NCBI GenBank assembly: GCA_003290165.1
Contig: QNQO01000455.1
Coordinates: 62,001-126,000 of the forward strand
Length of the DNA stretch: 64,000 nucleotides
Direction: 5' to 3'
Source of the DNA: Berberis thunbergii
Lineage: Eukaryota; Streptophyta; Magnoliopsida; Ranunculales; Berberidaceae
The notes below the pieces were generated by a model. The model was not told where the DNA came from. It saw only the letters and a program-made list of their open reading frames with translations, and did no database searches. The number at the start of each line of letters is the position of its first letter. Positions within the stretch are counted from its first letter, which is position 1. The position numbers were made by a program, and so were the translations under genes. Below, piece by piece: positions 54,667-64,000 of this stretch.

Positions 54667-55437
54667 ATGCTCATTAGGTTTATTCTCAGTACAGCTATTA
54701 TGTCTGCTACTACAATATCTGCTCATGTAAACAATATTATCATGCTTAATGGGACAAACTTCAAGAATTGGAAAGAGAACGTCTTAATAGTTCTTGGCTG
54801 CATGGATCTAGACCTTGCACGAAGGATAGAGCAACCCACTACTCTTACGGATGAAAGTTCTTCTGAAGAAATGAGGAACTTTGAGAAGTGGGAACGCTCT
54901 AATCGCATGAGTCTAATGATCATTAAGCGCGGCGTTTCGAAAGCCCGTCGAGGCACAATATCTGAAGGGGTAACTAAGGCCAGTGATTTCCTTGCTGAAA
55001 TTGATAAACGTTTTGCAAAAAATAATAAGGCTGAGACAAACACGCTTTTAGCTAGTTTGATTTCAATGAAGTACAAAGGCAAGGGAAACATAAGGGAGTA
55101 CATCATGGAGATGTCTCACATTGCTTTCAAACTTAAGGCACTAAAACTCGATTTGTCTGATGATTTGCTCGTGCATTTAGTATTGATATTTCTTCCTGCA
55201 CATTTCAGTCAGTTTAAGGTCAATTATAATTGTCAAAAGGATAAATGGACTCTTAACGAGGTCATTTCATATTGTGTGCAAGAAGAGGAAAGGTTGAGCA
55301 AGAGAGATTTGAAAGTACTCATCTGGCAAGTACCTCTAAGGATAAGGGTAAGAAAAGAAAGAAAAATGAAGCTGCTAAGAGTCCAGAGCAAAAGAAACCT
55401 AAGGAAAATCAATGATGTTTCTTTTGTGGAAAGCTAG
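54667..55437 (+). pseudogene. Copia-E gag
   Basis: A 256-codon frame with the copia gag (UBN2-type) layout: NIIMLNGTNFKNWKENVLIV, ARRIEQPTTL, WERSNRMSLMIIKRGVSKAR, FLAEIDKRFAKNNKAETNTL and LVLIFLPAHFSQFKVNYN. The likely Met is 54700 (MSATTIS), since the first ATG lies in the duplicated stretch. A frame change after CVQEEERL (near 55300) loses the zinc-knuckle part. Capsid protein, inactive. Confidence 0.82.
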
Positions 55438-56119
55438 GATATGGATAGAAAGAATATGTAATAAGTATCATGCTTGGCGTGCTAAGAAAGGTACATTCTT
55501 TACTTCGGTCTGTTCTGTGATTAATTTAGCTAGATCTAGAAGCACTTGGTGGTTAAATTCTGGTGCTACCACTCACATAAGTGTTTCTATGCAGGGTTGC
55601 CCGAGCTACCGAAAGCCAAATGATATTGAAAGATATATCTTTGTGGGCGATGGAAAGTAGGTGGATGTTGAGGCAATATGTCATTTTAGGTTATTGTTGA
55701 GAACTGGTTTTTATTTGAATTTGAAAGACACTTTTGTTGTATTGTCTTTTAGACGGAATTTGGTTTCTGTTTCTTTATTGGACAAATCTGGTTATAATTG
55801 TTCATTTGGAAACAATCAGTTTAGTCTTTCATTGAATTCAAATATTGTTGGTATTGGTTCATTAAGTATGTTTGATAACCTAGATTTGCTTGATACTATT
55901 GCATCATATAATGAAACGTTGCATGTGGATTCACGGGATACTAAACGCAAGCTAAACATAGAAAATTCAGCAAAATTATGGCATAAGCGTTTGAGTCATA
56001 TATCCAAATCTAGAATTGAACGACTTGTGTCAGAAGGCATTTTGGATTCACTTGACTTTTCAGACTTAGATGTCTGTGTTGAGTGCATCAAGGGAAAACA
56101 AACAAACAAAAGAGATTAG
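55438..56119 (+). pseudogene. Copia-E protease and GAG-pre-integrase
   Basis: Frame 55412-55660 carries STWWLNSGATTHISVSMQGC: the aspartic-protease motif D-S/T-G-A reads N-S-G-A, so the catalytic Asp is lost. A stop (TAG, 55658-55660) follows VGDGK. The next frame gives FRRNLVSVSLLDKSGYNCSF and then LWHKRLSHISKSRIERLV and [12 protein letters not shown], the zinc-binding pre-integrase part. A frameshift near 56110 leads into integrase. Confidence 0.85.
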
Positions 56120-56650
56120 GTGCTAATAGATCTTCAAACGTCTTAGAATTGATACATAAGGATATATGTGGACCATTCCCTACGGCTTCTTGGAATGGTC
56201 AACGATACTTTATATCATTTATAGACGACTACTCACGTTATGGGTATGTTTATCTCATTCATGAGAAATCAGCGGCACTAGATGTATTCAAGTCTTTCAA
56301 ATCTGAAGTTGAAAACCAACTCAGTAAGAACATTAAGTGCGTTAGATCTGATCGTGGTGGAGAGTACTACAATAGATATGACTGTTCAGGAGAACAACGT
56401 TCAGGGCCATTTGCTAAATTCCTAGAAGAATGTGGAATCGTCCCACAATACACCATGCCAGGTTCAACTAGCATGAATGTTGTAGTTGAAAACCGAAACA
56501 AAACTCTTAAGGATATGGTGAGGAGTATGATTAGTCATTCTACCTTACCAGAATCACTCTGGGGAGAAGCAATAAAGACAACAGCTTATATCCTGAATAG
56601 AGTACCAAATAAAGCAGCTGCCAAGACTCCTTATGAACTTTGGAGAGGCC
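56120..56650 (+). pseudogene. Copia-E integrase core, cut by solo LTR
   Basis: [74 protein letters not shown] (the usual P-Q-Q-N-G-V-A-E-R-R-N segment, with changed bases) and [20 protein letters not shown] are visible. The reading continues after the solo LTR at 58625 with RKPSLKHFHIWRCPSEAKPY. The catalytic Glu is kept; the two Asp are in KD and SD. Confidence 0.85.
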
Positions 56651-58629
56651 TGATATTTACATAATTATTACAGAATATATCCCTTAATTTGTACATGTTA
56701 GTGTTTCGATTATTATATTTTATAGTAATTATTTCGTTTTAATATCTTTGCAGGAATTTGAGCTTAAAGATAAATCCATATTAAGCAGTCACAAATGACA
56801 ATTAGGCAATTTCAATGGTGGTATCAAACAAAACACAAACCTAAACCCAACACCTAGCTCACAACCTAAAATCCACAAACCTACACCCAACACCTAACTC
56901 TTAACCTAAAAATCCACAAACCTACACCCAACACCTAGCTCACAACCTAAAAATCCACAAACCTAAACCTTGAAACCTAATTCATAACCTAAACCCCATC
57001 CATAACCTAATCCATAACCTAAAACCAAACCCAATCCTACCCTCATTGATGAATCTACCCCTCATCTCATCCATATTCATCTTGGCTATTTTCTATAAAT
57101 AGAGGATAATAGGGTGAGAAAAGGGGGAGAAAAGAGAAGGGAAAAGAAGCAAATTAGGAAAAATCCAATCCTCTTTCTCTCAAATTCACCTCACCCTCAC
57201 CACCACCACCTATCCCTCTTCCACTCACTCAGCAGTCACCTCTCCCACTCACTCACAGTCCCCTCGCCATCGCACCACCGCGCACCACCGTCACCACCGT
57301 GAAACAGGGGTGTGACAACCCTGTTTCACGTCCAATTTTTTACTCCACCACCACTCTCTGCTCCTCTCCTCTGTTCACCTCACCCTCGCCACCGCACGAG
57401 CTCCACCACCGCACGAAAAGCCGCGACAGAACCACCGCAAAAAGTCGCAAAACAGAGTCGCACCGCGACTCTATTTCACCTCGCGACAGAGTCTGTTCCT
57501 CTCATTTCTCGGCCTCTCTTCGTCTCGAGCTTCTTCCTGACTCCCTCTCTCGCGACCACCGTCACGACCAGGCCAATCATCACCGCCACCACCTCGCGAA
57601 ACAGCGCCACCACCGTGAAACAGGGAGCTCCCTGTTTCATTTTCCTTATCTGTTTTTTTTCGGTTTTGTAGCTGTTTCCTCACCCTCTATTTCCCTTTTT
57701 CAGGTTCTGGAGATGATTTGAGGTCGAGGACGGTCGCGAGGAGCGAGAACGAGGCCGAGAATCGCCGCTGTCGCGCTGGAGAAGACGGTGGCGCGTCGGT
57801 GGCACTGTAGCGCGGGAATTTTAAATCTGGTTTTGATTTTTGGCTATTTGCACCCCCGTTTCTGTAAGAGCCACCACAAACTGTTGGACCAATTTTCTCG
57901 GGATTCATGTCGGACCACTTGCTGACCTGCTGAGTGCCACCACATCGAGCTTGTGATAAACTAAATGGGTTGTATAAGTTATTTTGATTTATTTTACTGA
58001 ATTGTGTGCTTAATTGTTAATTACAAATTATTTCTGAATTTTTGATAATTTGCTTTCACCTTGCATGTTCGAGAAATTAAACTTGATATGTTTGGTAGTT
58101 AGAATTACCCTTTATCAATATTCAAAGCATGTGTTAAAAATATTAAGCTTAAACTTTGATTAAGTGTGCCCTAAAAAGACATTTAATACTTTGTAAGAGC
58201 GTATTTGCTTGAAATAATTTGTTAATGTTTGATAGAAACATGGTATAAGATTAATTGGATTTTAACGATCATATATTCGGTGTAAGCAAGGGATTTTCAT
58301 CCCTAAAGCTTCTCGTAAATTCAGTAATTTAGATTAAATAATTTTGCTAACTCATTGGTGAGTCCAAGCCCACCAAACCCATCTCATTTCATCTATCTTT
58401 TATTTTTTTTCTATTTTTAATTTATTTTTAGTTTAGTTTTAAAAATGTTGTAACCCCCTTTCCTATAAATTAGTTTAATTAAATTCTAAAATTTCAATTG
58501 CATCCACCTTCCTCGTGGGATCGACCCGTACTTGCCGTTGTCTACCAGTTAGGCACCGTGCACTTGCGGTTATTACAAGTGGGTTAAATTAACCTGTTAA
58601 TTTAGGTTAGTTAAATCCCCATCAAGGCC
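56646..58629. mobile_element. Solo LTR (1974 bp) with 5-bp TSD AGGCC inside Copia-E integrase
   Basis: The element 56651-58624 starts TGATATTTAC and ends AATCCCCATCA (TG...CA), flanked by AGGCC (56646-56650, 58625-58629). No coding region for pol is inside. It has a TATA-like CTATAAATAGAGG (57096-57108), a GC-rich leader, a ~53-bp minisatellite (AACCTAAACCCAACACCTAG type, 56825-56990) and near its end CTCGTGGGATCGACCC. Solo LTRs arise when paired LTRs recombine. The family is probably gypsy-type by length; not proven. Confidence 0.8.
56822..56990. repeat. ~53-bp minisatellite in solo LTR
   Basis: Three copies of an AACCTA-AATCCACAAACCTACACC unit followed by CAACACCTAGCTC. AACCTAAACCC words are telomere-like in composition but not a telomere array. 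Confidence 0.7.
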
Positions 58630-60733
58630 GAAAGCCTAGTTTAAAGCATTTTCACATTTGGAGATGTCCATCTGAGGCTAAGCCTTATAAGCCAAATGAA
58701 AACAAATTGGACTCCAAAACAATAAGCAGCTATTTTATTGGTTATTCAAAGCGATCTAGGGGCTACAAATTTTATGATCACACAATTAGGTCTATTTTTG
58801 AAACGGGAACTGCGACATTTTTTGAGGATATTGAGTTTGGGGGGAGAAATAAGATAAGAGACATTGTTTTTTTAGGAGGAATCGGTTTCGACTCCTACTA
58901 CTGTTTTTGAAAATGTATATGTTTATGTACCTGTCATTGATCAAGAAGCAGATCTGGAACCTCAACAAGACAATGTTGAACAACTCCCTGTTCAAATTGA
59001 AATAAATGTTCCAGAGGAACAAACTCAACAACCTCAAGGACAAATGCCATTAAGGAGATCCACGAGAGAAAGGAGAAATGTTATTCCAGATGATTACATA
59101 GTTTTTCTCCAAGAACATGAGGAAAATGATGGATTGATGAAAAATAATCCAATCAACTTCCATCAAGCCATGCAAGATTCTAACTTTCAACAGTGGATAG
59201 ATGCTATGAATGAGGAGTACAAGTCTATGCAAGACAATCAAGTTTGGGATCTTGTCCCATTACCTAAAAATACAAAGCCCATTGGTTGTAAATGGATATT
59301 CAAAACCAAGAGGGATTCAAAAGGTAATGTGGAGAGATATAAGGTTCGTCTTGTAGTTAAAGGCTTCACTCAAAGGGAAGGCATTGACTATAAAGAGACT
59401 TTCTCTCCGGTTTCAAAGAAAGTCTCATTTAAGACAATGATGACACTTGTTGCACACTTTGACCTTGAGCTACATCAGATGGATGTTAAGACAACATTTC
59501 TCAATGGTGACATTGATGAAACAATTTATATGGTGCAACCAGAAAACTTTGTGTCTGGAGACCCAAAGAATATGGTTTGCAAACTAAAGAAATTCATCTA
59601 TGGGCTCAAGCAAGCTTCCCGTCAATGGTACCACAAATTTCATCAAGTAATTGTCTCATTTGGTTTCTTGACAAATGCAGTTGATAATTGTGTGTATCAT
59701 AAGTTCAATGGGAGTAAGCATATCTTCTTGGTTTTGTATGTTGATGACATACTGTTTGCCACTAATAACAAAGACATGTTGCACGAAACTAAGAGATTTC
59801 TATCAAAGAAATTTGATATGAAAGATCTTGGTGAAACTTCTTTTGTTTTAGGGATTAAGATACACCGAGATCGCTCTCGGAGTATTCTTGGATTATCACA
59901 AAAGAGCTATATAGAAAAGGTGCTTAAAAGATTTGACATGCAAAATTGTAAACCAGAAGAAACCCTTGTAGCTAAATGAGACAAATTCAGTCTTAAACAA
60001 TGTTCTAAGAATAAACTTGAAGTTAAAGAAATGCAAGAGATTTCCTATGCATCAGTTGTTGGGAGTCTAATGTACACTCTGGTTTGTACACGTCCAGATA
60101 TAACATTCATTTTTGGATTGCTAGGCAGATATTTAGACAACCCTAAGATGGATTACTGGAAAGCAACCAAACGAGTTATGAGATATTTACAGAGAACTAA
60201 GGATTACATGCTCACATATAAGAAATCAGAACAATTGGAGATCATAGGGTATTCTGATTCTGATTTTGCTGGATGCCAAGATAGTAGGAAATCCACATCA
60301 GGCTACATTTATCTGTTAGCTGGAGGAGCTATTTCTTGGAGGAGTGCCAAACACACTCTCGATCATAGCTTCTTCCACTATGGAAGTAGAATATGTAGCA
60401 TGTTTTGAGGCATCCAATCATGGATTATGGCTGCGAAATTTTGTCACCGGGCTGCGCATTCTGAGGAATATTGAAAGACCGCTAAAGTTATATTGTGACA
60501 ATAACTCAGCAGTTCTATATGCCAACAACAACAAGAGCTCATCTAGGTCAGATCATATTGACATAAAGTTCCTGGTTGTGAAAGAGAGAGTACAGAATAA
60601 ACAAATTTCCATAGAGCACATTGGGACAAACTCCATGATTGCAGATTCGCTTACTAAGGGATTACCACCCAAGGTCTTTCATGAGCACACTGTTCATATG
60701 GGTGTTATATCAATTGAGGATATTTTGGTTTAG
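58630..60733 (+). pseudogene. Copia-E reverse transcriptase-RNase H, two breaks
   Basis: After the integrase end (YFIGYSKRSRGYKFYDHTIR), the frame 59044-59979 encodes the palm: NEEYKSMQDNQVWDLVPLPK, KPIGCKWIFKTKRDSKGNVE, YGLKQASRQWYHKFH, the FLVLYVDDILFATNN catalytic box and FDMKDLGETSFVLGIKIHRD. A TGA at 59977-59979 and a frameshift near 60350 interrupt it. RNase H reads on as YASVVGSLMYTLVCTRPDIT, GYSDSDFAGCQDSRKSTSGY, TMEVEYVACFEASNHGLWLR and IADSLTKGLPP, to the stop at 60733. Confidence 0.9.
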
Positions 60734-61146
60734 TAGGAGTTTGTATATTTGATTGCTCTATATTGGTTTTTTTGACATATTTTGTATATTTGGGTATTTT
60801 CTACAAAAATAAAGTATTCATTTTATTCACACTCTTGTTTATTGTGTTAAAGTTCAATCTCAATAAAGTTTAACGTAGGACCAGTTGGAAATAAGCATGT
60901 TTAGATCACGTTACATGTAATTTCCATGCTACGCATCCATGATTCATCTATGTCATTTGATTGTATGGGTATACATGACTATTGATGGATTTAGTTGCGT
61001 TAATTGTGACGAAAGTTCCTTTAGTCCTATATCTGTATAGTCAATGGACGAGATTGTTTGGAAATACCTTCATATGTGATAGCAAATTTTGAGCTCATTA
61101 GGTTATACACATTTTTAAGGTGACATATGTGGCCAAAGTAGGAGAT
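60734..61146 (+). other. Copia-E 3' untranslated region and polypurine tract
   Basis: Non-coding. It ends in CCAAAGTAGGAGAT (61133-61146), the PPT of this copia type, directly before TGTTGG. Confidence 0.7.
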
Positions 61147-61588
61147 TGTTGGAAAAATCCAACATGTGTGGGCACACATATGTATTTAATGTGTATTGCT
61201 ATCTTAAATTATAACTCAATGAATTGTGATTTAATATGGTTAATTGGGCTAAGGTATTAAAATGTCATGGGCTTAATGTGTAGATACACTTAAGCAATTT
61301 CTAATTTGATGATGGACCAAATTAGAAATTGGTAAAAATAACTGATAACCCAATCAATTATAAATACAGGGTTATGGTCCCCAGTTGAGTGTATGTTTTG
61401 TTTCTTCTGAAATTTCCTTCTACAAATAGATATACAGAAAACATACGTTATCAATTGAAAAATCAAGACTAATCCCTTCCTTGAAGTGCTATTATGGATC
61501 AATGAATGCTTCCATTTTATTCTTGATTATTTTTATTCTCATTGAATCAATATGGAGCATAATTGTATCTGTAGAATAAAGATCTAAT
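61147..61588 (+). repeat. Copia-E 3' LTR (442 bp)
   Basis: It starts TGTTGGAAAAATCCAACATG. The end is set at 61588 by the ATTTT duplication; the last bases CTAAT lack the usual CA, so the end could be off by a few bases or mutated. Confidence 0.8.
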
Positions 61589-61716
61589 ATTTTTCTATGG
61601 AAAGGGATATTTGTCTAGATATTTGAGCACGACTAAACCCGGAATTTCAAGGAACATTTTCACAACAAATGGGGAAGATACTCTCTTTTTCATTTTCTAC
61701 ATTTGTTTTTGCTAAT
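61589..61716 (+). pseudogene. GLR-C, rest of exon 3
   Basis: Matches GLR-B 42160-42289. TGG is TAG at 61615-61617 (GIFVW to GIFV-stop). One base is missing in the codons for HRIN (CACGACTAAACCC), and the donor AATC/GTAAG reads AATC/ATAAG, so the splice site is lost. The pore-loop codons SFSFSTFVFAN remain recognisable. Confidence 0.88.
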
Positions 61717-62059
61717 CATAAGCGTTCGTATCTCACTTTTATATTTTGATTTATTTATTTATTTATTAGGCTTCCCTAACTTTATCATTAAATCAAAAGC
61801 ATAAAAAAACATCTTATCATTGATTCTCATAAATTAGAGGTTGTCGTGTATTTGGAAGTTGAGCCATGAAAGTAATCTTTGGTAGTCTTGGCTGTTGTTA
61901 TTCTCTGTATGATTATGCTTAGTTGATATTAATGAAGTGCTGGATCAGTGAAAATATTCTATACTGGTTTATGCAATATAGTTAATCTTTTTTTATAATA
62001 TTTTGCGGGCGCTTTCTCTTGTGTACCTCGATACTTGCATACTTGCTTATGTGTTATAG

Positions 62060-62478
62060 GAGAAAGGCTTGAAAGCAACTACTCTAGATTCATAATTGAC
62101 ATGTGGATGTTTGATGTATTCATGTATTCATACTTTGTGACAAGTTACGGGGCGAACCTGACTTCCATGTTAGCATTTGAAAATCTGAAACCAACTATTT
62201 CAGATTTAAGATATCTGCAGATGAATGGACATGTAGTTGGTTACCAACATGGATCATTTGTGGCTGATTTCTTGAAGGATAATTTGGAATTCAGTGAGAA
62301 ACAACTCAAAAGCCTTTCTACAGCGGAGGATTATACTAATGCTCTATCACTAGGAACCCATAATGGAGGAGTTTCTGCAATTGTGGACGAGATCCCATTT
62401 ATCAATATTTTCCTAACCAAATATTGTCGTGAGTTTACTGTTGCTGGACAAGTTCATCCATCGGGTGGATTCGGCTTT
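62060..62478 (+). pseudogene. GLR-C, exon 4 (open)
   Basis: Matches GLR-B exon 4 with AG/GT borders kept and no stop. A small in-frame insertion in M3 changes AVFILVTSY to DVFMYSYFVTSY, and SYAANL becomes SYGANL. S2 codons (HVVGYQHGSFVADFL, DEIPFINIF) are well preserved, which suggests the gene died recently. Confidence 0.88.
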
Positions 62479-63407
62479 GTATTACTCTCTCTCTCTCTCA
62501 AATATATACGCATAGTACATTTTGATAATCTTTTAGTGCTTATGGAGCTGAATACAAGTTTCATCTAAAACTTAGAAAATAATCAATCACATCATTGTAG
62601 TTGTATGTAATTAGTCTGAATAAACTTTCTCAACTTTTTTCTTTAATGGCCTATTATTGACCTTGAAACTTTGTACATTCCCCCATTTAGGATAATGGCG
62701 AAAACTAGTCAACAAATTTCTATACAGATTCCCGTTCATATAGAAATTATAAATGGTTTAGAAGTCTGTTATTAATATATTGCTAAATCTTAAGGATAGG
62801 CTTGTTGGTTAGTATTGAATTTGTCAAAGTTAGCCCAATCCACGATAACATTTTTACTCAATGCAACAGTTTAAAATAGTTGAAATTTCAATTTCAAATG
62901 AAATGCCATTTTGATAGTGGTGGAAGTATTAAGATGAGCTGATTTTGGTGAAATGTTCTATCCTATCTTAGAACTCATCTCAATCGTAAACTTCATTTTA
63001 GAACTCCATGTGTATGATTTGCAGATGATTTCATCATCATGGAGTTTGTGCTCATAACATATCAGCTACTTTTGAAATTTCTGTCCTTGCAAAATTGGAT
63101 CAAAGGTTTTTTTTCGAACAACCATTTATCAATTTCAGATTCTGGTTGAACATTTGATTGGGTATATTGGGTAGTATCAACATTCAGGTAAATCAACCTT
63201 AACAAAATTAGGACTTTAGTTAGTGTTAAATTGATATAAAGTCAATTATTATGAAAGTTAGGCATACAATTGCTGCATTTTTCGTTAGACCAACAAAAGA
63301 ATAGTTTTTGACAAGTTCTTTGTATACAGTTTTCTTCGCTTTTTACATGATGTAGAGGTAACTTTTTTGTTCACCTTAATTTATCTCTAGTATATTTTGA
63401 TTTTCAG
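62479..63407 (+). other. GLR-C intron 4
   Basis: 929 bp, against 368 bp in GLR-B. The extra ~550 bp (about 62640-63170) has no counterpart in GLR-B and no recognisable ends. A (CT)n run sits at its start as in GLR-B. Confidence 0.6.
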
Positions 63408-63824
63408 GTGTTCCCAAAATATTCTGTGCTGCTCCCTGATGTTTCTAAGGAAGTTCTGGACTTAACTGAAGGAGAACAAATAAATAAAATTCAGCAGCAT
63501 TTTTTCGTATCCGAAATGTGTCAAGACCCTCTAGAGAAAAATGTAACATCAAATAAATTGCAACTCTTTAGCTTTCGTATCATCTATGGGATGTTGGCAG
63601 TCACTTCAGCTTTAGCTCTCCTTCCTTTCGTTGCTACCTCAATATACAAAAGCTTTAAATATGGAACTATACTAAATGCAGCAAAATCCTTCATGAAGAA
63701 CATCTCTTTCAAGAAGTTGGTCTCTGTTTCACACAAGTACCTTAAGTTCAACCAAAAGGTTTCAGCAGCAAGTAAAGACATTGAACTACCTGTGAGAGCT
63801 GAAGATGAAGATGTAGTTGTGTAG
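63408..63824 (+). pseudogene. GLR-C, exon 5
   Basis: Matches GLR-B exon 5 through M4 (FRIIYGMLAVTSALALLPFV) and the tail (KDIELPVRAEDEDVVV). A shift at GTTGTGTAG ends it about 18 residues earlier than GLR-B. The acceptor CTTTCAG-like site (TGATTTTCAG/GTG) is intact. Confidence 0.88.
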
Positions 63825-64000
63825 ATGAGGAAAGACCAAGAGAATAAACTCAAAGATTGAATCGACTTCTGACTATGCAATCTCCATGCATATCTCAGAA
63901 GACAGGTAAGAATAAACTTCACCTCCATCAGTTTTATATGTCAAGTTGTTCTTGTGCTTCATGACCGATATAATGCCTCATACACATATAACTCTAGCAT

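Larger units (their letters stand above)
51174..61588 (+). mobile_element. Copia-E, Ty1/copia retrotransposon with two nested insertions
   Basis: A plus-strand element inside exon 3 of GLR-C. Its LTRs start TGTTGGAAAAATCCAAC (51174 and 61147). The 5' LTR is split by a LINE (51315-53781) and its distal part has diverged. Gag, protease, integrase, RT and RNase H follow in copia order, and the integrase is split by a solo LTR (56651-58624). The PPT CAAAGTAGGAGAT precedes the 3' LTR. Scattered stops, frameshifts and a protease Asp-to-Asn change show it is dead. Confidence 0.9.

Noticed and set aside
56822..56990. Interstitial telomere repeats
   Set aside because: AACCTAAACCC words occur, but the true unit is ~53 bp and not (TTTAGGG)n.
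57114..57908. Frames of 60-140 codons in the solo LTR
   Set aside because: GC-rich LTR leader with CACCACC runs. Overlapping frames on both strands with no motif.

Overview
This is nuclear DNA from a flowering plant, almost certainly a eudicot. It has intron-split receptor genes with GT/AG junctions, plant-only families (LRR receptor kinase, GLR channels, auxin response factor, BRX), fragments of plastid genes, and a dense, nested population of plant LTR retrotransposons, a LINE, a SINE, hAT, CACTA, Mutator-like and Tourist-like elements. Nothing prokaryotic is present: no operon, CRISPR array or rRNA gene. The species cannot be named from the sequence alone.

Layout. (1) 1-20490 holds two tandem LRR receptor-kinase genes of the PEPR-like (LRR-XI) type, both broken. 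Copy 1 is split by a Ty1/copia element (Copia-A, 431-5316) with a clear 5-bp target duplication and ends at the start of its kinase domain. Between the copies lie a Ty3/gypsy fragment, an LTR-like block and a reverse Ty1/copia remnant (Copia-B) that contains pieces of plastid rpl22 and ycf2. Copy 2 has lost its start codon next to a MITE. A ~4.6 kb block is inserted in its LRRs and carries exon fragments of unrelated genes (ARF, BRX, a Cys-rich exon), all on the minus strand. The copy also has several frameshifts, but its kinase end is readable. (2) 20491-31332 holds a tRNA-derived SINE, one intact glutamate-receptor-like gene (GLR-A, five exons, 955 aa) and a ~1.2 kb direct duplication around Ty1/copia remnants (Copia-C). 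(3) 31333-38340 has no gene. It is a duplicated AT-rich block into which three DNA transposons have landed (an 8-bp-TSD MITE, a 1.09 kb hAT element and a CACTA MITE). The paralogous copy supplies the empty site for each. (4) 38341-43960 is a second intact glutamate-receptor-like gene (GLR-B, five exons, 933 aa from the first ATG). (5) 43961-64000 is a third GLR copy (GLR-C), closely similar to GLR-B and dead. It has lost its front half and part of exon 2 and is spread over 17.6 kb. A young, gag-less Ty1/copia element (Copia-D) sits in its intron 2 and a larger one (Copia-E) in its exon 3. Copia-E is itself split by an ORF1-only LINE in its 5' LTR and by a solo LTR in its integrase gene.

Working genes. 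Only GLR-A and GLR-B read as complete. Both predict a signal peptide, an extracellular amino-terminal domain, a two-lobed ligand-binding domain, M1, pore loop, M3 and M4, as expected of plasma-membrane amino-acid-gated cation channels. The rest of the window records tandem receptor duplication followed by decay through repeated transposon insertion. Names such as Copia-A, GLR-A and LRR-RLK1 are local labels used only here.
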